This document shows, in pieces, positions 6,324 to 14,000 of a stretch of 39,273 nt of DNA; position 1 is the stretch's first letter; each line of letters opens with the position of its first letter. Source of the DNA: a virus; IMG/VR virus record IMGVR_UViG_3300042881_004354, positions 1-39,273 of that record. One strand, given 5' to 3'. The position numbers and the translations under genes are program-made. Under the pieces are notes generated by a model that searched no databases, was not told the DNA's origin, and saw nothing but the letters and a program-made list of their open reading frames with translations.

Positions 6324-6461
6324 TTATTTGGACGAGGTTGGTTTTTGAAGAGGCACAGAAACGTGCAAAGTGTTTTTGGCAAAGTCCCACCCGAAGCGGA
6401 CTTCGGAAAGATTCGCGCAGCCTGTCAGCGCAAAGGCGGCGAGGATAAGAAAGAGGCGCAT
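6324..6461 (-). CDS. Small lipoprotein, 45 aa (candidate outer-membrane spanin)
   Basis: A 45-aa protein translated as MRLFLILAAFALTGC (residues 1-15) and then a short polar domain ending VPLQKPTSSK. Residues 2-14 are a signal peptide with the lipobox L-T-G-C, so Cys15 should be lipidated and anchor it in a membrane. It lies one base upstream of the holin in the lysis cassette, the place of Rz1-like outer spanins. It lacks the proline-rich body of classical Rz1, and no clear inner-membrane partner lies next to it (the 111-aa TM/coiled-coil protein at 8684-9019 is a candidate). A variant of the dispersed 15-bp motif abuts its ATG. Confidence 0.7.
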   Translation of the reverse strand: MRLFLILAAFALTGCANLSEVRFGWDFAKNTLHVSVPLQKPTSSK

Positions 6462-6475
6462 GTTTTGACTACACC
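6461..6475 (-). promoter_or_regulatory. Dispersed 15-bp motif, copy 2 (variant)
   Basis: Reads GGTGTAGTCAAAACA in the gene direction, two mismatches from consensus. The last base is the A of the lipoprotein ATG, so a bound protein would cover the start of the lysis cassette. Confidence 0.45.
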
Positions 6476-6492
6476 CGCACGCCGGATGGGGG

Positions 6493-6654
6493 TCAAGGGT
6501 TTGCGGGTTCGGCCTCGGTCAGTTGCTTTTCGATGCTGGTTGCGACGGGCAGTATTTGCGCCGCGGCATTTAAGCCGCCGTGCTTGCAGGCGAGATCAAG
6601 ACATTGCATGACGATCTTGGCCTCTGCCTCGGTAAGCGTGACGGTCTTATTCAT
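6493..6654 (-). CDS. Hypothetical protein, 53 aa, between fibre and lysis genes
   Basis: A 53-aa helical protein starting MNKTVTLTEAEAKIVMQCLD. The pattern of a short strand followed by two helices (LTEAEAKIVMQCLDLACK, AAQILPVATSIEKQL) recurs in many phages as a short protein of unknown role near tail and lysis genes. Its ATG at 6654 lies within the end of the 102-aa gene (8-base overlap). It has no signal peptide or membrane segment. Confidence 0.65.
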   Translation of the reverse strand: MNKTVTLTEAEAKIVMQCLDLACKHGGLNAAAQILPVATSIEKQLTEAEPANP

Positions 6655-6955
6655 TGGGCTGCTCCTGCTGGCTGGCCAAGTAGGCTTGGGTCGCGGGAAT
6701 CGCGGCGAGGACTGCCTCAAACGCGGCGGCGAGTTCGGGAACGGCCTGCATTATTTCGGGCGTCAACGGCGCGGTCATCTTTTGGACGAGTGAACCGTTG
6801 GCGAGTTCGCCGTCTTGCGTCGAGGGCAAGAGTTCGACCGTGATGCTGCCGCTATCAGCGGTCGGCTGGATGGCGGACAGACTGTAAACGTGGAGCCTGT
6901 CGTAGACCTTGGCGGCTACGGCGGGGGTTTCGATGGGTGTTGGATTCGGTATCAT
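6647..6955 (-). CDS. Hypothetical protein, 102 aa, after second fibre
   Basis: A 102-aa acidic protein. The N-terminal half is beta-like (VAAKVYDRLHVYSLSAIQPT), and the C-terminal half is alanine-rich and helical (MQAVPELAAAFEAVLAAIP). It starts three bases after the stop of the 488-aa fibre, and a small partner or chaperone of the fibre would fit, but nothing identifies it. Similar small proteins occur after fibre genes in podovirus genomes. Confidence 0.65.
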   Translation of the reverse strand: MIPNPTPIETPAVAAKVYDRLHVYSLSAIQPTADSGSITVELLPSTQDGELANGSLVQKMTAPLTPEIMQAVPELAAAFEAVLAAIPATQAYLASQQEQPNE

Positions 6956-6958
6956 AAA

Positions 6959-8425
6959 TTAGGTAGCGATGAGGCCCAAGGTGCGGAGGCGGGCAAGCAG
7001 ATCGTTGAGGCGGGCTTGCGTTGAAGCGGCGTCGGTGGCGTCTGCTACGGCGGCTTGTTGGACTACGGGGGTTGCGCCAAAGAAGCCCAGCAGCGAGGAA
7101 GTCGCGCTGCCGATCTTGATGCCGCGCAGGATGCCTGTGCCGCCTGCTTCGGCGTCGAGGATAAACTCGTTGGATGCCCAGCGGAAATTGACGCGGTCAA
7201 AGTTGACGTTGTTCGTTCCGCTGACGGTGTTGTAGATGCGGAGATTTTGCGCGTTTGTTCCTCGACGGAGAGCCATCAAATTGTCGCCATCAGTGTGAAT
7301 TTGGATTGTTCCTCCCGTGCCGCTCGCGCCCATTTGAAATACGCGGCCAGCAAAATCAAAAGTCGCGTTGTATTGGCATCGAAACGCCTCCACACCGTCA
7401 CCATGCTGAACAACTAAAGAACCACTGTTAAAATTTGGCCCAACGCGCAATGCCCCAATAACCCGCACAGCACCTGCATCTGAAATTGAAAACCGCGTCA
7501 CCCCATCCGTCTGAAACTCCAATCCTCTCGCCGCCCCGCCGCCAGAACCCTTCTCCGTGCCGATCTGAAACACGTTGCTGCTCCACTTGAGGAACCCGCG
7601 TTCGTGGTTCGTCGCGGAGGTGAAGGTGTTAAAAATTCTATACTCCTGCGCGTTGGCCGCATTTCTCTGCTCGATGATTCCAGCGCCACCGCGCTCAAGG
7701 ATGGTGTCTAACGTTGATCCGATGGCCAGATTCGTTGCGGCCAGTAGCCCAGCCGTAGAGCCGTGCCATATTGGAGCGGGGCTATAAAAGCCGCTGTTGG
7801 AAAACTCGCTTAAATGCAGCGTTCCACCTCGCGTCATTCTCATTCGGCTGACGCCGCCAACTTGCAAATCAATAAGCGGAGAAGCCGTTGCGCTCGCGGT
7901 ATTTGTCGCATTGAACCGAATGCCAGTGAACGTCACCGCCGCATTATTCCAAGTCTGCGCCAGATCCAGCACAGGCGCGGACGCCGTGAGCGTGCCGTTG
8001 TTGGCGGCGAGCGTGGTGAATGATCCGGCTTGTCCCGAAACCATCATCTGCCCGTTGCCCGCGGGGCCGGTGACGGTGCGAGTTGTTCCGGTGGGCAGGC
8101 CGGACAAATCAAACTTCAATTCTTTTGTGGGGTCAGTCGAGTTGTATAGCTCCCAGTTCCCGTCCGCGTTGACCTCTGGAAACGCGCCAAGGTAAGTCCA
8201 ATCCGCGGCCACGCCATTGTTAGCGACACGCACATACAGTCCCGCGGGCCGTCGAGAAATTAGCCACAGGCCGGAACCCGCCTTGGCAAGGAAAACGGAG
8301 TCGAGGGCTGGTGTTCCAAGGGTGACGGGTAGCAAAGAACTGTCAGCCACTACGCCATCGATGTAGCTCGCGCCGCCTCCAGTGAGGTCAAGCGCGTCCG
8401 TAAATGGATTGTATTTCCAAGCCAT
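6959..8425 (-). CDS. Second tail fibre/appendage protein, 488 aa
   Basis: A 488-aa protein starting MAWKYNPFTDALDLTGGG. A YNPFTxxLDLxG opening is common in phage tail-appendage proteins and probably marks an adaptor or attachment segment. The body is beta-rich, Gly/Ser/Thr/Asn-rich and low in Lys, with repeated patterns like LEFQTDGVTRFSISDAGAVRV and LRIYNTVSGTNNVNF, as expected for a trimeric fibre shaft. It ends in a helical TQARLNDLLARLRTLGL segment, possibly a trimerisation helix. It is separate from the T7-type fibre at 9365-10972, so the virion may carry two host-contact proteins. No enzymatic domain was recognised. Confidence 0.75.
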   Translation of the reverse strand: MAWKYNPFTDALDLTGGGASYIDGVVADSSLLPVTLGTPALDSVFLAKAGSGLWLISRRPAGLYVRVANNGVAADWTYLGAFPEVNADGNWELYNSTDPTKELKFDLSGLPTGTTRTVTGPAGNGQMMVSGQAGSFTTLAANNGTLTASAPVLDLAQTWNNAAVTFTGIRFNATNTASATASPLIDLQVGGVSRMRMTRGGTLHLSEFSNSGFYSPAPIWHGSTAGLLAATNLAIGSTLDTILERGGAGIIEQRNAANAQEYRIFNTFTSATNHERGFLKWSSNVFQIGTEKGSGGGAARGLEFQTDGVTRFSISDAGAVRVIGALRVGPNFNSGSLVVQHGDGVEAFRCQYNATFDFAGRVFQMGASGTGGTIQIHTDGDNLMALRRGTNAQNLRIYNTVSGTNNVNFDRVNFRWASNEFILDAEAGGTGILRGIKIGSATSSLLGFFGATPVVQQAAVADATDAASTQARLNDLLARLRTLGLIAT

Positions 8426-8428
8426 CGC

Positions 8429-8683
8429 TTACGGGTAGACGAGTGTCTGGGTCAGCACATTGCCGTTGCCGTCGTAGGTAAAGTTTTCGGTCAGCACCGT
8501 CGCGCCGGACGCACCGCCTTGTTTATAGACGATCTGCGTGCAGTTAGTGCCAGTCCAAGTGAAGGCGCGGTAGTCGTAGGCAGGCTTGTTCTCCGCGAGC
8601 AGCGCAGGCTTGCCATCCGGCCCCTGTGCAACGAGGACGACGTTGCTGGCAACGCGGTTCCAGTCTTGAATCTTTACGCTCAT
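8429..8683 (-). CDS. Hypothetical tail-associated protein, 84 aa
   Basis: An 84-aa protein with a beta-rich composition (IQDWNRVASNVVLVAQ, ENFTYDGNGNVLTQTLVYP). The YDxxGNVLTxTxVYP ending resembles the short strand repeats of phage fibre-associated proteins. It begins directly after the 111-aa membrane protein and ends three bases before the 488-aa fibre, so a structural or fibre-assembly role is likely by position. No family is known to me. Confidence 0.65.
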   Translation of the reverse strand: MSVKIQDWNRVASNVVLVAQGPDGKPALLAENKPAYDYRAFTWTGTNCTQIVYKQGGASGATVLTENFTYDGNGNVLTQTLVYP

Positions 8684-9019
8684 TTACTTGACCCCTTTCA
8701 AAGTGTGATGCACATCGCGGATCGACTGATCGATCTGGTGCAGCGACTGGTTGAGTTTCTCCGCATTCGCGTGCCGCTGGTCGCGTTCTTGTTTGAGTTC
8801 GACGAGGAAAGAATCACGCGCCTTGTCCAAGTGGTTGATGAACGCCGGAGCGACCTTGACCAGCAGCATGATGGCGCTGAACGCAACCAGTCCAAAGCTG
8901 CCCAGTTCGGCCACAGTGCGAAGCCAGCCGAAGGACTCCATGACCGGCGCGGCAGTAGCAAACACGCCGAAGGTTCCGGCGGTCAGCATCGCGGCGCTGG
9001 TTTTTAGTTCAAGGATCAT
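8684..9019 (-). CDS. Membrane-anchored coiled-coil protein, 111 aa
   Basis: A 111-aa protein. Residues about 9-28 and 36-60 are hydrophobic (LGSFGLVAFSAIMLLVKVAP is the clearer segment). The rest is a long charged helix (FLVELKQERDQRHANAEKLN, then SIRDVHHTLKGVK) with heptad-like spacing. A membrane anchor plus a periplasmic or cytoplasmic coiled coil is the build of an inner-membrane spanin, so it could pair with the lipoprotein at 6324-6461. It could equally be a holin-like or structural protein. The ATG at 9019 overlaps the previous stop (ATGA). Confidence 0.65.
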   Translation of the reverse strand: MILELKTSAAMLTAGTFGVFATAAPVMESFGWLRTVAELGSFGLVAFSAIMLLVKVAPAFINHLDKARDSFLVELKQERDQRHANAEKLNQSLHQIDQSIRDVHHTLKGVK

Positions 9020-9165
9020 GGCGCTTCGTCCTTCTTAATTTCAACAATGTCCACCCCGTTGAGAAACGACTGGAGTTGCGCGACGGAAAACTCCAAGAGC
9101 ATGGCGTTTTGACTACACCGCGCCGCGGCATAGGCTTCGATCAGCTTGGCCAGTTGCTCTTTCAT
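9016..9165 (-). CDS. Small protein, 49 aa, downstream of tail fibre
   Basis: A 49-aa helical protein translated as MKEQLAKLIEAYAAARC and ending VDIVEIKKDEAP. It was read directly from the sequence because it is short. The ATG at 9165 overlaps the stop of the 68-aa gene and its TGA overlaps the ATG of the 111-aa gene, both as ATGA, which is strong support for translation. It has no membrane segment. A variant of the dispersed motif lies inside it. Function unknown. Confidence 0.65.
   Translation of the reverse strand: MKEQLAKLIEAYAAARCSQNAMLLEFSVAQLQSFLNGVDIVEIKKDEAP
9105..9119 (-). promoter_or_regulatory. Dispersed 15-bp motif, copy 3 (variant, in coding sequence)
   Basis: Reads GGTGTAGTCAAAACG, two mismatches from consensus and identical over 14 bases to copy 2 at 6461-6475. 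It lies in the 49-aa gene, encoding R-C-S-Q-N, and so in a different frame from the G-L-V-K copies. Confidence 0.4.
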
Positions 9166-9368
9166 TGCTCCTCGACTCCAAGCCATGCCAGCCAGAGGGT
9201 GTGTTCTGCGGTGGCCATTTCTTCAAAGGTTGGCGCTTCGGCGGGCGCTTCTTCACCTTCGACCGGCTCGTCGTTTTGTTGGCGGTGAAACGTGACAAGG
9301 CGCGTTGCCGTATCGTGGACAAACTCATACGTCGCGCTGGTTTCGTTGCTGTCGATTAGCGTCATCAT
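9162..9368 (-). CDS. Hypothetical acidic protein, 68 aa
   Basis: A 68-aa protein. Residues 1-30 are beta-like (SNETSATYEFVHDTATRLV). Residues 36-52 are strongly acidic (DEPVEGEEAPAEAPTFEEM) and the end is helical (AEHTLWLAWLGVEEQ). It is coupled by ATGA on both sides, between the tail fibre and the 49-aa gene. I recognise no family. Position suggests a fibre-linked or late accessory protein. Confidence 0.65.
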   Translation of the reverse strand: MMTLIDSNETSATYEFVHDTATRLVTFHRQQNDEPVEGEEAPAEAPTFEEMATAEHTLWLAWLGVEEQ

Positions 9369-10972
9369 GTGGCGTAGTAAGGAATCTTGCGACTGGTGCC
9401 GTTGATGGAGACGACAAGGTAACCAGCGGCCAAAGCGGGCAGCGTTGATCCGCCTGCGGTTGTCGAGGCGGTTGTCGCAGTGGTGCCGCTGCTGACGGTC
9501 AAGTCGCCTGCGATGTGGAGGCGGCTGGAGGGGGATCCGGTTCCAATGCCTGTGTTCCCATTGGACGCGATCCGCATGCGTTCGGTGTTGTTTGTCGTGA
9601 ACAGCATTGGATGGTTTGTGCTTGTTCCGGTGTATCCGGCAGCGGCGTCAACAAATGACAAAAGTGAAACCGTCCCGTTGCGAACAACCATGTCCGCTGT
9701 GGTTGTTCCGCTACTAAACACATCCAACTTTTTTGCTGGCGAACTCGTCCCAATCCCCACATTCCCGCTGGCGTCGATCCGCATGGCCTCCGTCCTAATG
9801 CCCGCGCTTGTCGTATACATTAGCGCAAGACCGCCGCTTACATATCCACTTGGCCCAAACCTCAATATATTCGACGGCCCTCCGGCATAGGCAAGGTCGC
9901 CAAAGCCCGCGTTTTGTGCGGAATACAGGAGGTTTCCATTTGTGTCAGCAACATGCAGTCGCGTCGTTGCCGAACTCGTCCCAATCCCCACATTCCCGCT
10001 GGCGTCGATGCGCATGCGTTCGGTGTTGTTTGTTAAAAACGCTACTGGATGGTTGCTATGTGTTCCGAAGTGTTCAACACCACTTATTTTGTATCCCACG
10101 AAAGAGGTGATGGTGCCATCGCTCAAATATAGCTTTGATGTTGTGACAGGGCTGCTTGTGGTTCCAATCAGCACATTCCCGCTGGCGTCGATCCGCATGC
10201 GTTCGGTGTTGTTTGTAGTAATCCGAAAATCGTTTCCAACGACGCCGATTCTATTCCCCTCATTCGTTGATGCGTCGTCTTGTAAAACAATTTCAGCGCC
10301 CGAATCGGTGCTTTCAAATCTTGCCACAAAATCTGTCGTGCCAGAATTTACATGAAGGGTTCGCGTTGGTGATGTCGTCCCGATCCCCACGCTTCCGGTA
10401 GTCACAACATTTTGGCTCCCGAAATTTGGAGCGATCTTTGTTCCGGCAATCGCCGCTGTAGGCGAAATGCTCAAATTGGTGATCGACTCCGGCGCGGCGT
10501 TGACGCCTGCGACCATGACGATGGCTCCGTTGGCATCCGTTCCAAAAAACTGGTTGGCGACGGCTGGGATGGCGGCGGACTCCGGCGCGGCGTCAGTCAG
10601 TCGCACGCATCGCGCCACAGCGCGGCCAAGCTGCTGGACGAGATACGTCAGCTTGTCGAGCGCACGTTCGTGGCTGGCCGCGGGGAAGTCGCCGCCTTCG
10701 GCGTAGGTCGTCGTCTGGGTTGCAGGCACTTCGCGGTAAATGGTGAGCGTGCTGGTCGTTGGGATGGCGACGGAAGTGCGGACAGTGCCGCCGTTGACGT
10801 TACCGGCTCCGGTATGATTGGTCAGCGTGACGACGCTCTCGACGCCCGCGGAGGTGCGGGCGATAGCCTTCAAGTGGCTGTTTTCTTGGAAAACAAACGG
10901 CACAGCATAACTCGTCGTGGTCGAGTTATTGCCTGCGTATTGGATTCGTGAAGTATCGGACTGAACGGCCAT
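9365..10972 (-). CDS. Tail fibre with T7-type N-terminal domain, 535 aa
   Basis: A 535-aa protein. Residues 1-130 match the T7 gp17-type virion-attachment domain: IQYAGNNSTTTSYAVPFVFQ, then LTIYREVPATQTTTYAEGGD and FPAASHERALDKLTYLVQQL. The shaft carries near-identical repeats of the form NNTERMRIDASGNVGIGTSS, separated by unique beta-rich stretches, ending with a small C-terminal part (PALAAGYLVVSINGTSRKIP). It attaches to the tail via the tubular proteins and should be the main receptor-binding fibre. The segments between repeats look more AT-rich than neighbouring structural genes, as often seen in host-range regions. The start at 10972 follows a perfect 12-mer core of the dispersed motif by 5 bases. 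Confidence 0.88.
   Translation of the reverse strand: MAVQSDTSRIQYAGNNSTTTSYAVPFVFQENSHLKAIARTSAGVESVVTLTNHTGAGNVNGGTVRTSVAIPTTSTLTIYREVPATQTTTYAEGGDFPAASHERALDKLTYLVQQLGRAVARCVRLTDAAPESAAIPAVANQFFGTDANGAIVMVAGVNAAPESITNLSISPTAAIAGTKIAPNFGSQNVVTTGSVGIGTTSPTRTLHVNSGTTDFVARFESTDSGAEIVLQDDASTNEGNRIGVVGNDFRITTNNTERMRIDASGNVLIGTTSSPVTTSKLYLSDGTITSFVGYKISGVEHFGTHSNHPVAFLTNNTERMRIDASGNVGIGTSSATTRLHVADTNGNLLYSAQNAGFGDLAYAGGPSNILRFGPSGYVSGGLALMYTTSAGIRTEAMRIDASGNVGIGTSSPAKKLDVFSSGTTTADMVVRNGTVSLLSFVDAAAGYTGTSTNHPMLFTTNNTERMRIASNGNTGIGTGSPSSRLHIAGDLTVSSGTTATTASTTAGGSTLPALAAGYLVVSINGTSRKIPYYAT
9557..10216 (-). repeat. Internal repeats in the tail-fibre shaft
   Basis: About 40-bp stretches encoding NNTERMRIDASGNV recur at roughly 9557-9597, 9995-10033 and 10178-10215. 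A shorter copy without NNTER lies near 9765-9787. The DNA copies are nearly identical, which is unusual for protein repeats and would allow recombination between units. They are in-frame coding repeats, not a CRISPR array. Confidence 0.8.
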
Positions 10973-10977
10973 GTTAG

Positions 10978-10992
10978 TGATTTGACTAAACC
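10978..10992 (-). promoter_or_regulatory. Dispersed 15-bp motif, copy 4
   Basis: Reads GGTTTAGTCAAATCA in the gene direction, with an exact 12-mer core. It lies in the 45-bp gap between the 2,782-aa gene and the tail fibre, 5 bases before the fibre ATG. A 15-bp sequence shared with 33006-33020 (GTGGCGCAATAGTTT) lies next to it at 11005-11019. Confidence 0.7.
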
Positions 10993-11004
10993 TTCGGGTG
11001 CATG

Positions 11005-11019
11005 GTGGCGCAATAGTTT
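11005..11019 (+). repeat. 15-bp repeat GTGGCGCAATAGTTT, copy near tail-fibre motif
   Basis: Second copy of the 15-mer at 33006-33020. It overlaps the stop codon of the giant gene by two bases and lies 12 bases from dispersed-motif copy 4. Confidence 0.5.
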
Positions 11020-14000
11020 ATTGCTCGCCGCTAAAGACGTTGTCGCCTACTTCGACGGTGTCCTTGACCAAGTTGCTGATGGCGGCGGCTCCGGCGATGG
11101 TGTTGTTGAAAAGTCCAGCGGTGGACAGGATGCGGTTGACGTCGCGGACGATGTCGCGGAACTCGGCTTCGCCTTCCAGCACTTGCGCCGGATACTCGGT
11201 CAACATGCGCTTGGCCGCTGGCACCGCGGGCGCGATGTCAAAAAGCGGGCCACTGGGCGTGTAGACTCCGAAGGCGTTGAAGATGGCGCTCTCGACGGCC
11301 TCGCCCACCACGGGGAATCCGTAGAGCGGGTCGCTGATGAGCATCGCGGCCATCCGGTTCCAGCCCCAGTTCTTCTCGTCAAAAGTCTCTTCGTCGTCGT
11401 CATCGCGGAGGTCGCGAAAGGCGTTGCGGATGATGGTGCCGACAAGCCCGTTCAAGACGAGGACGTAGAAGACCGCTTTGCCAAAATCCTTTCCGCTGCC
11501 CTTGGCTCCGGCGTAAAGGCCCAGCCCCAAGTTCTTCCGCGCCTCGCTGCTGAAGGCCCAGACGGCACGCGCCACGGGGTTAGTGCTGTTGATCTCAAAG
11601 ATCGACCGCGCACCGGCTCGCGTCGGCTGGGCGATTTCGTCCACGATGCGCTCGGTGGCCTCGCGGGCGTAGTCCGCGGCCTCCTGCCCGCCCATGCCGT
11701 TCTGGCGGGCTTGGGTCATTTGGTAGTCGTAGACGATGGCGTAGGTGCCTGCGGTAAAAAGTCCGTCAAACCCGCTGATGAGCGACCCGATCCGGCGGGC
11801 GGCTTCGCGGATGGCGTTCGGCTTTTCGGAGCGTAGCCCCTGCATGGCCAAGGCGACCGCGGGCGGCATGTCTTTGATCCGGCGCTGGATGTAGGCGCTG
11901 TCGAGCGCGGTCTTCCATCCCAAGCGACCAGACATGAGTTTGCCAAAGCGCGAGAGGTAAGCGCCCACGGGCATCTTGGCCGACGCCGCGCCAAGCTGGG
12001 TGACTTGCAAGGCCAAGGTCGAGATGCGCCCGAAAAGCGCCATCGTGGCAAAGTTGCCGGTCATCCGGTTGATCATCTGATTGATGGCCAGATGGTTCGC
12101 TGCGTCCTTGTTTCCGCCCTGCTGGAAGTATTGCAGCCAGTTGTTCATCACTGTCGCGGCCTGCTCACCGGCCTTGCCCTTGACCACGTTGCGTGTGTCG
12201 CGGTGGCCCAAGAGCGCGGAGACTTCGCCGTTGAACTCGGCGTAGGCTTTCCAGTGCGCCATCTGAAGCATGTGGCCGAAGTAGGTCTGCACCGCATCGC
12301 GGAAGACTGGCTGGGCGATGGCCCCGCCGCGGGAACGGAGGGCGCTGGGCGAGTTTGCCCCAGCGGCAAAGACGCCGCCGGTCACCGGATCGATGCCCGC
12401 CTGCTGGGGAGCGCGGATGCTTTCGACGACGAGCGGCGAGTAGAACTGGTTCTTCGGGAGGTTCAGCCCGTAGACCTTGCGGTAGACCTTGTTGATGGCC
12501 TCGTATTCCGCGTCGTATTTGTCGAGGAGGTATTGCCGGATGGCTTTGGCTTCACCGCGCAGGAGCTTCTCGGCCTTGTTGACGAAGTCTTGGTTGTAGT
12601 GCCACTTGCCCGCGGGTTGGCCGTCGCTGTCGAAGAATCCCTCCATGTGCTGGCGACCCTTCGGCTGCATCCACATCATGCTGATGGCCATGAGTTGGTT
12701 CTGGCTGTAGGAGACGCCGTCGATCTCCTCGTCCATCCGCGAGAGTTCAAAAAGCAACTGCTGCCCCTGCATCTCGCCGCCGCCCAGTTCGGAAAGAAAC
12801 GCGGCCCACTCGTCGGAAAGCGCGGCAATGTCGTCGCTCTTGGCATTGTCGGCCTTGCGCTGCCGGTCGCTGATCTGGCGGGCGATCTTGCTGTCGTTGC
12901 CAAAGACGTAGCGCAGGACTTGGTCGAAGTTGAGGAGGTTGAGCATGGCGCTCTCCCACTTCGATGGCAGGCTGTTCTCGCGCTTCAGAGCGTCTTGGCG
13001 GGCCTTGTCGTCCTCTGCGGATACTCCGGCATCCTTGGACAAATCGGTGCGGTCGTAGCCCCGCTTGGTGCGCTGGGCGATGATGCGCTGCTGCTCGCCC
13101 TTGTAGGCGCGGTTGAGGACGTCCTTGCCCATCGTGACCGCGGCGGCGCGTTGGCTGCTGTCGGCGTTGGCCCAGTCGGCAAAGAGCGGCACCATCTGCG
13201 CGGCCATCATGGCGTGGGTTTCCTCGTAGGGGTTGAGTTCGCCGTTTTCGATCCGCGCCCACTGGCCGTCGGCATACGCTTGCGCCTCCTCGGCGCTCCA
13301 CTCGGTGGCCTCCTTGAGCTTGTCGAACAGATCGTGGACGTCCGCGCCCAGCTTGCCCTTGGGTTTCTCCCCTGCCCCGCTGCGCTGCGGCTTGGCCCGC
13401 TTGAAGAGCTCGACTGCGGCGGTGTTGTATTCGTCGCGTAGGAACTTTTCCAGCGCCTCGTTGATCCGGTTGATGCGCTGGATAAAGACGTCGGCAATGG
13501 CGCGGTCGGCGCGAGTTGGGTCGAGGTTGCGCTCGGCGCGGTAACCGGCGGGAAGTTCGGTCTTCTTTTGCGCCTCGCCAATGTTCAGACCCTCGCGCAT
13601 CCACGCGGAGATGATGGCACCAGACATGCCGCGGACTTCGCTGACCTTCTGGTCGCCCTTGAATACGTCCATTGGATCGACCTTGGCCAGTTGCGTGTAG
13701 CCGCCGATCTTGCTGCGGACTTCCGGCGGCAGCACCGAAATGATGCCGTCGAGTTCGCCCAGTGCTTGCAGGATTTGCGTGCGGCGCATCTGCGCGAGGT
13801 CGCCGTCCTGCATACCGGCGAGCATGTCGCGGTTGTCGGCCATGACGCGGAGAAACTTCTCCTGCGCCTTCTCGTAGATTTTGACGCGCTCCAGAGGGTC
13901 GCGGTCGAGCCGGTTCAACGCCGCGCCGACGCGGTCGATTTCGGACTGGGTGGAGATGGAGTAACTGCGCGTGACAGATGGCGTTTCGCCATTGGCCCAG

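Noticed and set aside
9557-10216. Possible CRISPR-like repeats
   Set aside because: The units are in-frame coding repeats of a fibre shaft with irregular spacing and no palindromic repeat structure.
12005-13441. Long plus-strand open frame (478 codons) inside the giant gene
   Set aside because: It is a shadow on the opposite strand of a well-supported GC-rich gene. The translation is V/L/A/G-rich low complexity with no recognisable domain. Similar frames opposite 16979-18001, 18698-19438, 22530-24530 and 24573-25757 were rejected for the same reason.
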